Origin: Bacillota bacterium
GTDB lineage: Bacteria > Bacillota > Limnochordia > Darwinibacteriales > Darwinibacteriaceae
Length of the DNA stretch: 9,997 nt
Direction of reading: 5' to 3'
Assembly (NCBI GenBank): GCA_012799535.1
Contig: JAAZLB010000405.1
Span: 1 to 9,997 of the forward strand
The position numbers and the translations under genes are program-made. The notes below the pieces were generated by a model. That model searched no databases and had not been told where the DNA came from. It worked only from the letters and a program-made list of their open reading frames with translations. Positions within the stretch are counted from its first letter, which is position 1, and every line of letters starts with the position of its first letter. Of the stretch, positions 1 to 7,841 are shown in pieces.

Positions 1-985
1 ACTTCTTAATGAAGGTTTTGATTTTGGTGACATTTTAGTAATTGAAGTTGGAGAACACAGGATAGAAGCACCCTTCGTAACAGCCTATAGTGATGTAAAT
101 AATGGAAGTGTCTTGGTGCGGGGTCCTAGTGGAGTTCCCTCTAATCCCGCCATGTTGGCAATCAACATGGGCAACTTCTCCACCACCTACACTGTGAAAG
201 AAGGGGATGCAGTCAAACTTAGCCTTTTAGACAAGGAAGGTTATCTAGCTGAATGGACCATCCGCCAGCTGAAACGAACTAATAATCGGGAAGATTATGC
301 TAGTGATGAGATCTTTGCCAACTTCCGGGAAGTTAATTTAGGAAACATAGCACCAGGTATTTATTACCGCAGTAGTAGCCCAGTTAATAATGAGCTCAAT
401 AGGGCCTCTTACGCCGACGCCTTCATGTCGGAAGCCCAAATCAAGACCGTGGTTAACCTAGCAGATAGCCAACAGGAACTGGACAGCTACTTCCAAAAAG
501 AGGATTTCAATTCCCCTTATTACAAATCCCTTTACGAACAGGGCCAAGTGATCCTCTTAAGCATGGGGGTAGATTTTAAAGCCCTTGAGTTCCAAGGTAA
601 ATTACAACAAGGTTTGCTGTTTATGGTGGATAATCCTGGCCCCTACTTGGTACACTGCAATGAAGGTAAGGACCGGGCCGGTTTTGTAGCCGCTTTGCTT
701 GAAGCACTCATGGGTGCCACAGTAGAAGAAATTAAAGAAGATTACATGGTCACCTATATCAACTATTATGGTGTGGAGTACGGCTCAGAACAATACGAGA
801 AAATTGCAGATAGTAATATTCTCGAATCCCTGCGGGATATTGCAGGACTGCCCAAGGGTGCGGACTTAACAGGCGTAGATATGGAAAAAGCAGCTGAAAG
901 CTATCTCTTGAAGATCGGCCTCACCCCATTTCAAATTGAAGTTCTCAAAACCAGATTAGCTGAACCTTTAGCAACGGCAGCCTAA
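1..985 (+). CDS. Tyrosine-phosphatase-like protein with an N-terminal beta-rich domain (5' end outside window)
   Basis: The reading frame is open from base 2, so the start lies upstream; the internal TTG at 113 is not a credible start because in-frame coding sequence continues through it. About 327 residues are visible. The C-terminal half is a Cys-based phosphatase: the signature HCNEGKDRAG carries the CX5R P-loop, with the catalytic Cys codon at 656-658. Ahead of it lie a strand-turn pattern and the GNIAPGIYYRSSSP segment typical of the bacterial protein tyrosine/serine phosphatase (Y_phosphatase3) group. The first ~80 visible residues (YSDV, LAINMGNFSTTY, KEGDAVKL) resemble the C-terminal beta domain of SAM hydroxide adenosyltransferases (DUF62), so the gene may encode a two-domain protein. 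The substrate could be phosphotyrosine, phosphoinositide or another phosphoester; the sequence does not decide. A terminator follows the stop, so this is the last gene of its unit. Confidence 0.8.
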   Translation, partial: LLNEGFDFGDILVIEVGEHRIEAPFVTAYSDVNNGSVLVRGPSGVPSNPAMLAINMGNFSTTYTVKEGDAVKLSLLDKEGYLAEWTIRQLKRTNNREDYASDEIFANFREVNLGNIAPGIYYRSSSPVNNELNRASYADAFMSEAQIKTVVNLADSQQELDSYFQKEDFNSPYYKSLYEQGQVILLSMGVDFKALEFQGKLQQGLLFMVDNPGPYLVHCNEGKDRAGFVAALLEALMGATVEEIKEDYMVTYINYYGVEYGSEQYEKIADSNILESLRDIAGLPKGADLTGVDMEKAAESYLLKIGLTPFQIEVLKTRLAEPLATAA

Positions 986-994
986 GTATTAACC

Positions 995-1031
995 AAAGGC
1001 CTCCCTTCTTTACTTTGGGGAGGCTTTTTTT
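995..1031 (+). terminator. Intrinsic terminator after the phosphatase gene
   Basis: The stem GCCTCCC (999-1005) pairs with GGGAGGC (1018-1024), with a 12-base loop, and is followed by a run of seven T. It starts 13 bases after the stop codon of the upstream gene and separates that unit from the YeeE-type genes. Confidence 0.88.
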
Positions 1032-1083
1032 GTTCGTGATCTTAGGATGAGTGCTAGGAAAAAGCACCGCATGACATCACCCC

Positions 1084-1113
1084 TTGACATACCCCCTGGG
1101 GGTATGATAAGTT
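1084..1113 (+). promoter_or_regulatory. Promoter of the YeeE-type gene pair
   Basis: A perfect TTGACA lies at 1084-1089. The matching -10 is weak: either TAAGTT at 1108-1113 with an upstream TG (extended -10, 18-base spacer) or GATAAG at 1106-1111 (16-base spacer). The spacer is almost filled by a 19-base palindrome, which argues that this is the regulated promoter. A separate TATAAT at 1130-1135 has no good -35 partner. Confidence 0.6.
1088..1106. promoter_or_regulatory. CsoR/CstR-type operator palindrome
   Basis: CATACCCCCTGGGGGTATG is a perfect inverted repeat, nine bases on each side of a central T. A C-tract and G-tract framed by TA is the known operator form of the CsoR/RcnR/CstR repressor family. 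It overlaps the last two bases of the -35 box and fills the spacer, so a bound repressor would block RNA polymerase. The downstream sulfur-transport-like genes favour a CstR-type persulfide sensor over a copper sensor; that choice is inference. No repressor gene is in the window. Confidence 0.72.
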
Positions 1114-1158
1114 AGGGGCACAAATGTTATATAATGCCTCTTTGAAAGGAGAATTCTC

Positions 1159-1644
1159 ATGATCAAAAAGGACTATTGGACATGGTGGCAAGGGGGGATC
1201 GGATTAGGCCTAGTAAGTGTGTTTGCCTTTGTTACCTATAAAGGTCTTGGTGCTTCCACATCCTATCCCAGAGCTGTAGCATTACTTCTAAAGCCTTTCT
1301 TTCCTGATTTTGTAGCTAACAATGCTTACTTTCAAAAGGTTCCACCAGTTATTGATTGGCAAATGATGCTAATTTTTGGTGCGATTATTGGAGGATTCTT
1401 GGCTTCACGGATTATGGGGATCAGCTTTAGAAACGAACCTAAGCCAACAACCCAGCGTAAATGGCAACTATTTATCGGAGGATTCTTGATTCTCTTCGGT
1501 GCTCGCTTAGCAGATGGTTGCACTAGCGGACATGTAATTACCGGTTTTACTCAATTATCGGTGGGAAGTATGATCTTTGGTGCAATGGTATTCTTAATTG
1601 GAATCCCCGCTGCCCGGTACTTTACTCGAAAGGGGTTGTATTAG
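1159..1644 (+). CDS. YeeE/YedE-family sulfur-transport membrane protein, first subunit
   Basis: A 161-residue hydrophobic protein with about four membrane segments (roughly residues 12-30, 68-88, 103-118 and 133-153). The motif ADGCTSGHVITG (residues 118-129, Cys121 and His125) is the signature of the YeeE/YedE (sulphur transport) family, in which a membrane cysteine is thought to relay thiosulfate or related sulfur species. Full-length members such as TsuA have two such halves in one chain; here the halves are separate genes, and this is one half. The ATG has a strong AAAGGAG site (1146-1152 region). The stop is one base before the next ATG, so the two are translationally coupled. The cargo could be thiosulfate, another sulfane-sulfur species or a selenium compound; family assignment is firm, substrate is not. 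Confidence 0.87.
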   Translation: MIKKDYWTWWQGGIGLGLVSVFAFVTYKGLGASTSYPRAVALLLKPFFPDFVANNAYFQKVPPVIDWQMMLIFGAIIGGFLASRIMGISFRNEPKPTTQRKWQLFIGGFLILFGARLADGCTSGHVITGFTQLSVGSMIFGAMVFLIGIPAARYFTRKGLY

Positions 1645-1645
1645 G

Positions 1646-2209
1646 ATGAACATATTATTACTAGGTTTAGTTACCGGTGTAGGCTTCGGATATGTATTGC
1701 AAAGAGCGGGAGTATCAGACTGTGCTTGCCTGTTTAATGCCCTAAATTTACGAAACACTAAAGCTATAAAATTAATGGCAACTGCTGTAGCCGTAGGAAT
1801 TTTCATCCTCTATCCCTTTGTAGCACTAGGAGGCTTAAGTTTAGGTGCTAAAAACCTTAACGTCCTCTCCCTAGTAATTGGTGGAGCAATTTTTGGAGTA
1901 GGATTTGCCCTCAGTGGACTGTGCCCAGGAACAGCCTTAGCGGCCCTAGGTGCGGGTAAAAAGGATGTTTTGTATCTTATCGCAGGTGGATTAGTTGGTT
2001 CGTTTGTTTACGCCCTTGTTTACGAACCCCTAAAACCAATCTTAATCGATCCCTTGAGCTTTGGTAAGGTAACACTACCAGATCTGCTCAATCTCCCGCC
2101 CCTATTGGTAGGTTATGTCTTTGCCCTTGTCATTCTCGCCGTAGTTCTCCTTCTTGATCGAAGGGATCAAAAGGCAGATGCACAAGATCCCACTGCCCAT
2201 CAGATCTAA
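1646..2209 (+). CDS. YeeE/YedE-family sulfur-transport membrane protein, second subunit
   Basis: A 187-residue integral membrane protein with about five hydrophobic segments. The motif GLCPGTALAALGAGKKD (residues 91-107, Cys93) is the second conserved cysteine signature of the YeeE/YedE family, and an N-terminal DCAC pair (Cys26, Cys28) is present. The ATG at 1646 was chosen because AAGGGG (1630-1635) lies ten bases upstream and the preceding gene stops at 1644. An earlier in-frame ATG at 1598 would add 16 non-family residues buried in the upstream gene. It probably forms a heteromeric channel with the first subunit. The C-terminus is a short charged tail (DRRDQKADAQDP). No terminator follows; the leuS promoter begins on the base after the stop codon. 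Confidence 0.87.
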   Translation: MNILLLGLVTGVGFGYVLQRAGVSDCACLFNALNLRNTKAIKLMATAVAVGIFILYPFVALGGLSLGAKNLNVLSLVIGGAIFGVGFALSGLCPGTALAALGAGKKDVLYLIAGGLVGSFVYALVYEPLKPILIDPLSFGKVTLPDLLNLPPLLVGYVFALVILAVVLLLDRRDQKADAQDPTAHQI

Positions 2210-2238
2210 TTGACATTTGAACTGATCATTGATAGAAT
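2210..2238 (+). promoter_or_regulatory. leuS promoter
   Basis: TTGACA at 2210-2215 and TAGAAT at 2233-2238 are separated by exactly 17 bases, a near-consensus sigma-A promoter. Transcription would start near 2245, just ahead of the T-box leader. The -35 box abuts the stop codon of the upstream gene. Confidence 0.8.
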
Positions 2239-2244
2239 CATAGG

Positions 2245-2499
2245 CAATATGAAAAGCTGTGATTAGGAGTAGTATGGTGGGCTAGTTACTAGAGAGTTGC
2301 TGGCTGGTGCAAAGCAACACGAACCCCCCAGAACTCGCCTAGGAGCTGCCGAGGTGAACTTTAACTTAACCTTGGCCGGTCATTCCGTTATCATGTTGAG
2401 TGGACTCTTGCATTAAGTTCAAGCTTCATGCAAGCTGTCAATTAGAGTGGTACCGCGAAACCTTTCGTCTCTAAAGTAGAGAAGAAAGGTTTTTTATTT
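2245..2499 (+). promoter_or_regulatory. T-box riboswitch, leucine-specific, upstream of leuS
   Basis: Stem I begins around GATTAGGAGTAGTA, includes the AGAGAG element (2291-2296) and the distal GTTGC/GCAAC helix (2296-2300 with 2314-2318), and carries the specifier loop GAACTCGCC with Leu codon CTC at 2334-2336. The T-box AGAGTGGTACCGCG (2444-2457) differs from the usual consensus at one position (A for G). The antiterminator can be drawn: TTAGAG (2442-2447) pairs with CTCTAA (2469-2474), the bulge TGGTACC (2448-2454) presents UGGU to the ACCA end of tRNA-Leu with discriminator A, and GCGAA (2455-2459) pairs with TTCGT (2464-2468). Uncharged tRNA-Leu would stabilise this form and switch leuS on. 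This leader accounts for the whole 326-base gap between genes. Confidence 0.95.
2458..2499 (+). terminator. T-box attenuator terminator
   Basis: AAACCTTTC (2458-2466) pairs with GAAAGGTTT (2484-2492), extended by TCTCT (2468-2472) with AGAGA (2478-2482), and is followed by a T-rich run. It shares bases 2458-2474 with the antiterminator, so the two structures exclude each other. Confidence 0.92.
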
Positions 2500-2535
2500 A
2501 TACCGGTGTTGTATTGAACAAAGGAGGAAATTGAG

Positions 2536-4950
2536 ATGAACAAATACGACCCCAAATTCATCGAAAAAAAGTGGCAAGATATTTGGGAAAACGAACAAAC
2601 ATTTCGCACTAGTGACGATTATGACAAACCTAAGTTCTTCGCGTTGGTAGAGTTTCCTTATCCCTCTGGCGAAGGTTTGCACGTAGGTCACCCTAGACCC
2701 TACACAGCACTAGATGTGGTATCCCGCAAACGGAGAATGGAAGGCTACAATGTCCTGTTCCCCATGGGGTGGGACGCTTTTGGACTACCGGCGGAAAACT
2801 ATGCTATTCAAACTAAGATCCATCCATCGGTGGTCACCGAGAGAAACGTAGCCCGCTTTAAAGAGCAACTGCAATCACTGGGCTTCTCCTTTGATTGGTC
2901 CCGGGAAATTAACACCACCGACCCAAACTATTTCAAATGGACCCAATGGATCTTCTTGAAAATGTTTGAACAAGGCCTCGCCTACAAAAAGGAGATGCCC
3001 ATTAACTGGTGCCCGCGCTGTAAAGTGGGACTCGCCAATGAGGAAGTTGTCAATGGTGGCTGTGAACGCTGTGGTCAAGAAGTAGAACTAAGGGTGAAAA
3101 ACCAGTGGATGCTTAAAATTACGGAGTATGCAGACCGCCTTATTGACGATCTAGACACGGTAGATTATATCGAGCGAGTCAAAACCCAACAAAAGAATTG
3201 GATCGGACGTTCAGAAGGGGCCGAAGTCACCTTCGCTGTCAAAGACACTGAAGAGGTACTTCAGGTATTTACCACTCGTCCCGACACGATCTTTGGGGCT
3301 ACTTACATGGTAATCTCACCTGAACACCCTATACTAGAGAAATTGGCAGAGCGCATCACAAATCTTGATGAGATTAGGGCATACCAAGAACAAGCCAAAA
3401 AGAAAACCGAATTCGAACGGGCAGAATTGAGTCAGGCCAAAACCGGTGTACAATTGGAAGGTCTTGTGGCCATTAATCCTGCTAACAACCAAGAAATTAC
3501 CATTTGGGTCTCTGACTATGTCTTGATGAGTTATGGAACAGGCGCCATTATGGCGGTACCTGGTCATGATGAGCGGGATTGGGAATTTGCTAAGACCTTC
3601 AACCTACCAATTGTGGAAGTAGTAAAAGGTGACCAAGATGTACCTGAGGGACCCTATACTCAAACGGAGAAGGGAACCATGGTTAATTCCGGTTTCTTAA
3701 ATGGTATGGATGTGGAAACTGCCAAGAAGGAAATTACTGCGTGGCTAGAGGATCAAGGACTTGGTAAGCCTAAGATCAATTACAAACTTCGTGACTGGGT
3801 ATTTTCTAGACAACGCTATTGGGGCGAACCCATTCCTCTAGTTCACTGTGAAAAGTGCGGTTGGGTGGCAGTACCAGAAGACGAACTCCCAGTACGTTTG
3901 CCGCAAGTAGCCAATTACGAGCCTACCGATACCGGCGAATCGCCCTTGGCCAAGATCAGAAACTGGGTTGAAACAACCTGCCCAACCTGTGGTGGACCAG
4001 CGGAACGAGAAACGGATACCATGCCCCAATGGGCCGGTTCCTCTTGGTATTTCTTGCGCTACACAGATCCCCATAATGATGAAGCCTTAGCTAGTCCAGA
4101 AGCCTTGAATTATTGGACTCCTGTGGACTGGTATAACGGGGGTATGGAACACACCACTTTGCATCTTTTGTACTCCCGCTTCTGGCATAAGTTTTTATAT
4201 GATCTAGGCGTGGTACCAACTCCCGAACCCTACCAAAAGCGGACTTCCCACGGGATGATTCTCGGTGAAAATAACGAAAAAATGTCTAAATCTCGTGGTA
4301 ATGTAATTAACCCAGATGATGTGGTAGCCGAATTTGGTGCCGACACCTTGCGTATGTACGAAATGTTCATCGGAGACTTCGAGAAGAGTGTACCTTGGAG
4401 TACCGATGGAGTACGGGGATGCCGCCGCTTCTTGGACCGGGTTTGGAGACTACAAGAAATTGTTCAGCCAGGCGATGAATATAGTTCCGAACTAGAAACG
4501 AAAATGCATCAAACTATTAAAAAGGTGAGCACTGATTACGAGAGTCTGAAATTTAACACCGCCATCGCAGCTTTAATGACCTTGCTTAATGAAATCAACC
4601 ACTTAGGTAAAGTGAACGAGGCGGAAATGCGCACCTTCTTAATCTTGCTCAATCCCGTAGCACCTCACATTACAGAAGAAATGTGGGAAAAACTAGGTTT
4701 CGAAGGTATGCTCAATGAGCAAAAATGGCCCGTTTGGGACGAGGAAAAAACAGTGGCTCAAACGGTGGACATTGGAGTACAAATTAACGGTCGAGTTCGT
4801 GGTGAAATTACGGTAAATCTCGATGACTCCGCGGAAGTAGCTAGAGCGAAGGCCTTGGCGAATGAGAATGTCCTCAGAGCCATTGAGGGCAAAACCATCG
4901 TCAAAGAGATTTACGTCCCTGGACGCATCTACAATATAGTGGTTAAATAA
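2536..4950 (+). CDS. leuS: Leucyl-tRNA synthetase
   Basis: An 804-residue class I aminoacyl-tRNA synthetase that charges tRNA-Leu in the cytoplasm; the length is the same as typical Bacillota LeuRS. The HIGH motif appears as HVGH (residues 49-52) in [19 protein letters not shown], and the KMSKS loop is exact at residues 582-586 (EKMSKSRGN). The Zn-binding insert has CPRC...CERC, and a second cysteine cluster has CEKCG...CPTCGG. The editing (CP1) domain includes the [12 protein letters not shown] and [15 protein letters not shown] motifs, so proofreading of mischarged tRNA should be intact. The C-terminal anticodon-binding region ends with [11 protein letters not shown] and the usual ...[11 protein letters not shown] tail. 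The start has AAGGAGG (2521-2527) eight bases ahead. Expression is set by the leucine T-box leader. The gene is monocistronic, bounded by the leader and the terminator just after its stop. Confidence 0.99.
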   Translation: MNKYDPKFIEKKWQDIWENEQTFRTSDDYDKPKFFALVEFPYPSGEGLHVGHPRPYTALDVVSRKRRMEGYNVLFPMGWDAFGLPAENYAIQTKIHPSVVTERNVARFKEQLQSLGFSFDWSREINTTDPNYFKWTQWIFLKMFEQGLAYKKEMPINWCPRCKVGLANEEVVNGGCERCGQEVELRVKNQWMLKITEYADRLIDDLDTVDYIERVKTQQKNWIGRSEGAEVTFAVKDTEEVLQVFTTRPDTIFGATYMVISPEHPILEKLAERITNLDEIRAYQEQAKKKTEFERAELSQAKTGVQLEGLVAINPANNQEITIWVSDYVLMSYGTGAIMAVPGHDERDWEFAKTFNLPIVEVVKGDQDVPEGPYTQTEKGTMVNSGFLNGMDVETAKKEITAWLEDQGLGKPKINYKLRDWVFSRQRYWGEPIPLVHCEKCGWVAVPEDELPVRLPQVANYEPTDTGESPLAKIRNWVETTCPTCGGPAERETDTMPQWAGSSWYFLRYTDPHNDEALASPEALNYWTPVDWYNGGMEHTTLHLLYSRFWHKFLYDLGVVPTPEPYQKRTSHGMILGENNEKMSKSRGNVINPDDVVAEFGADTLRMYEMFIGDFEKSVPWSTDGVRGCRRFLDRVWRLQEIVQPGDEYSSELETKMHQTIKKVSTDYESLKFNTAIAALMTLLNEINHLGKVNEAEMRTFLILLNPVAPHITEEMWEKLGFEGMLNEQKWPVWDEEKTVAQTVDIGVQINGRVRGEITVNLDDSAEVARAKALANENVLRAIEGKTIVKEIYVPGRIYNIVVK

Positions 4951-4980
4951 AAGAACGGTCCTCTGGGACCGTTCTTTACT
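4950..4980. terminator. Bidirectional terminator between leuS and the convergent operon
   Basis: AAAGAACGGTCC (4950-4961) pairs perfectly with GGACCGTTCTTT (4966-4977) around a TCTG loop. Being self-complementary with A/T ends, it serves leuS on the plus strand and the HD-domain gene on the minus strand, where the U-tract TTCTTTTATTT is the better one. Confidence 0.9.
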
Positions 4981-4982
4981 CT

Positions 4983-5579
4983 CTACTTTCTCAAAATCCC
5001 TTGTGCAATTGCTTCTTCCAGGAGCTTTTCCACATAAGCACCTAAGGCTGGTGCGTTGATTCCAATTGGTTCCATGCGTTTTTGCACCTGTTCACTACCT
5101 ACGCCATGGATGCGCCAAGTGCCCCCTTCAGTGTGGTAATTATTAAGAAAGGGTTGGAGCCGATCTAAAACCGCAGCAAATCTAGCCTCCGGGCTCTCCC
5201 CCGCCTCAAATTCAAGCCAAAGGTTTTTTAGTTCTTCCCCTTGATCGGAAGGTAAGAGACCAAAGATACGTTTAGCTGCCTTTTGCTCCCGTTCATGCTT
5301 ATCCAAACCCGCCTGGACATCATAGCAAAAGGTATCTCCCGCATCAATTTCCACAATATCGTGAAGAAGCACCATCTGCAACACCCGCGACAAATCCACC
5401 GGTTCGCTAGCATACTCCTGCAAAACCACGGCCATCATGGCTAAGTGCCACGAATGTTCTGCATCATTTTCTCGACGAGAGCCATCTAAAATTAGGTTTT
5501 GTCGATAGATCTGTTTGAGCTGATCAATTTCTAAAATAAAAGAGATTTGTTGAGTCAAACGTTTTGCTACCTGTTCCAT
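4983..5579 (-). CDS. HD-domain phosphohydrolase, YfbR/HDDC2-like (probable 5'-deoxynucleotidase)
   Basis: A 198-residue protein of the HD_3 group. Visible metal-site residues are His42 (NDAEHSWH), His73-Asp74 (LLHDIVEIDAGD) and Asp139 (AAVLDRLQP), with Glu77 as the likely catalytic acid; the same layout is found in E. coli YfbR, which dephosphorylates deoxynucleoside 5'-monophosphates. The stretch EIDAGDTFCYD is typical of the family. The substrate is inferred from the family, and this subgroup includes members of unknown specificity. The start ATG has GGTGGGGG a few bases upstream. The gene is the last of the minus-strand operon, 17 bases after the acetyltransferase-like gene, and its stop lies directly beside the shared terminator. 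Confidence 0.85.
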   Translation of the reverse strand: MEQVAKRLTQQISFILEIDQLKQIYRQNLILDGSRRENDAEHSWHLAMMAVVLQEYASEPVDLSRVLQMVLLHDIVEIDAGDTFCYDVQAGLDKHEREQKAAKRIFGLLPSDQGEELKNLWLEFEAGESPEARFAAVLDRLQPFLNNYHTEGGTWRIHGVGSEQVQKRMEPIGINAPALGAYVEKLLEEAIAQGILRK

Positions 5580-5596
5580 TTATTCCCCCACCTATA

Positions 5597-6376
5597 CTAG
5601 AGGTACCATTCTTGGGGAATGGGCTCATTATCCAAAAACAAATCGGGATTGCGCCTCAAAAATTCCATGGTTAGATCCACCATGGGCACAACTTCAACTA
5701 AGATACTCTCCGCATCCCCAATTTTACCCCGGGTGGCAATGTTTTTAGCAAAAAGGGGTGCCTCCAGTTTTCCATAATTTTTGGACACATCGGGGATCGG
5801 ACTTTCATGACGACGCATGGGTCGATGGATCATACGTCCATCAGGGGTGCGAATTTTCAAATCTTGATACCAACTAGAAACTCGATTAGGAATATTAGCC
5901 CATTCCTCCACCCCGTGGATGATAGTGTTCCTATTAATATTAGCCCCAAGAAACAAGATTTTGGCTTGGCGATCATATAGCTTACCCCAGCAACCATTTC
6001 TCGGACAGGGACTATCCATGTTTTCTTCTCCACTGATAAATTCCAATGCATCAGCACCTAATGCTGCCACAGAATGAGTGGGATGCCAAGAACGGACTAC
6101 CCCAGGACGTTGGCGAAAAAGATTAGTCAAGATCCCAACACAAGAAGGCTCGTTTACCACATCAAAGACATTGTATTCTGCATTGATTTGTCGCCAAGTG
6201 TGAGTAGGCAAGACTAATAGACCCGGTGCTAAGTATTCACTAAAGGCATCTAAAACCGTATCCGCACCACCATCCACTTCCCCAATCGCCTTCATAGAAG
6301 AATGGATTAACAATGTATCTTGGGGCTTAATACCTAGTACCTTTATTTGTTCAAGCAATGATTGTTTAGAATGCAT
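5597..6376 (-). CDS. AAC(3)-family N-acetyltransferase-like protein
   Basis: A 259-residue member of the aminoglycoside 3-N-acetyltransferase fold family (antibiotic_NAT). Family marks include LLIHSSMKAIGEVDGGADTV (residues 22-41), LPTHTW (56-61), SWHPTHSVAALG (96-107), the SPCPRNGCWGKLY segment (122-134) and NTIIHGVEEWANIP (150-163) with the conserved His154 and Glu157 of the acetyl-CoA-dependent active site. Many chromosomal members, such as YokD of Bacillus, are not true resistance genes, and others acetylate small metabolites, so a resistance role should not be assumed. The ATG at 6376 has only a weak GGTGA site, and the start is 14 bases after the stop of the TIM-barrel gene, which suggests translational coupling. 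Confidence 0.85.
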   Translation of the reverse strand: MHSKQSLLEQIKVLGIKPQDTLLIHSSMKAIGEVDGGADTVLDAFSEYLAPGLLVLPTHTWRQINAEYNVFDVVNEPSCVGILTNLFRQRPGVVRSWHPTHSVAALGADALEFISGEENMDSPCPRNGCWGKLYDRQAKILFLGANINRNTIIHGVEEWANIPNRVSSWYQDLKIRTPDGRMIHRPMRRHESPIPDVSKNYGKLEAPLFAKNIATRGKIGDAESILVEVVPMVDLTMEFLRRNPDLFLDNEPIPQEWYL

Positions 6377-6390
6377 GTTGTCACCAAACT

Positions 6391-7209
6391 TTACTTAAAC
6401 TCTAACATATATTCTTCATATTGTTCTGGGTTGCTGAGAGAAAATTCCAGATTAACCACACCCTGAAAACCTTGCTTTTTCAGAGTTTGAATAAGACCAA
6501 CGTAATCAACTACACCTTTACCAAGGGGCAAATGTTCGTCCCAAACCCCGTGATTATCATGAAGATGGACATGAATAACCCGATCGTTGAGCAGATTAAT
6601 AAATTCTGTGGCTCGATAACCACAAACTTGAGCATGACCAGCATCTACCGTCACACCCACATTAGAACGATTCACTTTTCTTAGAAGTTCCTGCATCTCC
6701 TCAGGGCTTCGATACAATTCATGGGGGAAAACTAGATTTTCCACACCTAAAAGAATATCAGGAGCATAGTCCGCCAGATCTTTTATAGCTCGAACCAAAT
6801 AGGCTTCTTGTTTATCAACTAATTCCCGCTCACCCTTAGGTGGTTGATACACTTGCTTGGACCATTCTCCTATAGGCATAGTAATAATACCTGGGGCACC
6901 ATGTACAACAACCACAGATGCGTCAATAGCCCTAGCCAAATCCAAACTAGCCTTAATTTCCTCCAGGGCCGCGGCACGCACTCGACGATTGAGACTTCCT
7001 AGGTGAATATCAATGATAGGGGCGTGCACAGTAAAGCCTACATCAAACTCATCCTTAATTCTTTGCACTAACTCGAGATATTCCCCTTGTTCTTCATCCG
7101 ATAGATAGGATGCCCATTGGACGACCTCGAACCCATCAATCCCCGCTTCCACCGCCTTCTTAGCGTATTCCCAATAATGACCTGGCCTAAACGAAGTATG
7201 GTATCTCAT
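6391..7209 (-). CDS. TIM-barrel sugar phosphate isomerase/epimerase-family protein
   Basis: A 272-residue member of the xylose isomerase-like/AP endonuclease 2 TIM-barrel superfamily. Conserved metal-site elements run in order: HAP (residues 62-64), VVVVHG (99-104), GVENLVFP with Glu157, VTVDAGHAQ with Asp189 and His192, HVHLHDNHGVWDEHLPLGKG (213-232), and NLEFS with Glu255 near the end. These fit a divalent-metal isomerase/epimerase; a DNA-repair role is less likely without the rest of the Nfo signature, and the real substrate cannot be read from the sequence. The start at 7209 was chosen for its AAAGGAAGG site; reading further upstream (to 7356) would add 49 residues lying inside yedF. It sits 29 bases after yedF and 14 bases before the acetyltransferase-like gene in one operon. 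Confidence 0.85.
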   Translation of the reverse strand: MRYHTSFRPGHYWEYAKKAVEAGIDGFEVVQWASYLSDEEQGEYLELVQRIKDEFDVGFTVHAPIIDIHLGSLNRRVRAAALEEIKASLDLARAIDASVVVVHGAPGIITMPIGEWSKQVYQPPKGERELVDKQEAYLVRAIKDLADYAPDILLGVENLVFPHELYRSPEEMQELLRKVNRSNVGVTVDAGHAQVCGYRATEFINLLNDRVIHVHLHDNHGVWDEHLPLGKGVVDYVGLIQTLKKQGFQGVVNLEFSLSNPEQYEEYMLEFK

Positions 7210-7238
7210 AAATTGGCCTTCCTTTCTAAGAAAACCCC

Positions 7239-7841
7239 TTAGGGTTGAATAATTCTGGTTGCCCCCATGGTACTCTGAGCGATTTCGTACATGTTGGTAA
7301 CACCACCCACTTGAAGTTTTTCCGTGAGTTGATAGAAGTCTAAACAAGTGCCGCAACTAAGAATTTCAACGCCCTGTTCTGCAAGTTTTTGTAAATCGCC
7401 AATAGAATCGGAGCCTGCCGTAGCTAACTTCACCCCGCTATTGTACAACAGTACTTTCGAGGGATAGTGGTCTAATTCAGTCAAAGTATAGACGAAGCCT
7501 TTCATGAGGATCTTCCCTAGAATTGGGTCCCCATCCCCCATGTACTGGGAAGAAATTACCACTATGGTACCTTCTTCAATCCGCTCTAAACGATGCTGCG
7601 CTTCGGAGGTTTTTCCTTCAGCTTCACTAAGGAAAATATCCATACGATATTCCTGTTCCGAAATAGTGATAGCCCGATAATCAAGTGACATCTGTTGAGC
7701 CATCTTTTCTAAATTTTGAAGGGCAATCTCGTTGTCCACAACAATCTCCAATTGACCTTCTGTCATCGTTTTTAAAGCTTTACGAGTTTCAATAACTGGC
7801 AAGGGGCAAGTTAAGCCCCGAGCATCTATTAGCTTTTTCAC
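7239..7841 (-). CDS. yedF: Selenium metabolism protein YedF (TusA-like plus DsrE-like domains)
   Basis: A 200-residue two-domain protein. Residues 1-70 form a TusA/SirA-like domain with the motif [18 protein letters not shown] (Cys12 in the CPxP position). Residues ~88-200 form a DsrE-like domain with [25 protein letters not shown] and a CGTC motif at 163-166. This is the architecture of the YedF family that co-occurs with selD. Its reaction is not established; sulfur or selenium carriage on the two Cys sites is inferred from TusA and DsrE. The start is GTG at 7841, overlapping the selD stop as GTGA, with AAAAGGAG 11 bases upstream inside selD. A longer frame from 7895 would run through the selD end and add a Cys-rich, non-family leader. 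The coupled start implies translation together with selD. Confidence 0.9.
   Translation of the reverse strand: MKKLIDARGLTCPLPVIETRKALKTMTEGQLEIVVDNEIALQNLEKMAQQMSLDYRAITISEQEYRMDIFLSEAEGKTSEAQHRLERIEEGTIVVISSQYMGDGDPILGKILMKGFVYTLTELDHYPSKVLLYNSGVKLATAGSDSIGDLQKLAEQGVEILSCGTCLDFYQLTEKLQVGGVTNMYEIAQSTMGATRIIQP

Noticed and set aside
1051..1067. Small hairpin GTGCT/AGCAC between terminator and promoter
   Set aside because: Five pairs with a seven-base loop, upstream of the promoter; likely chance.
1130..1135. TATAAT as the -10 of the transporter promoter
   Set aside because: No acceptable -35 lies 16-18 bases upstream, and the clear TTGACA is 40 bases away; the palindrome also marks the upstream site as the regulated one.
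1598..2209. Second transporter subunit beginning at ATG 1598
   Set aside because: The first 16 residues are the shifted frame of the first subunit gene; ATG 1646 has its own ribosome site.
2875..4074. Open frames on the minus strand within leuS
   Set aside because: Short, without ribosome sites or recognisable domains, and fully inside a conserved gene; antisense shadows.
5597..6376. Aminoglycoside resistance gene
   Set aside because: Family membership alone does not imply resistance; the gene sits in a metabolic operon with no mobile-element signs.
7233..7246. Hairpin AACCC/GGGTT spanning the yedF stop codon, followed by TTCTT on the minus strand
   Set aside because: Only five pairs with a four-base loop and an interrupted U-tract; too weak to call a terminator, though partial polarity is possible.
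6391..7356. TIM-barrel gene beginning at 7356
   Set aside because: The added 49 residues lie inside yedF in another frame; ATG 7209 has a strong AAAGGAAGG site and starts the fold directly.
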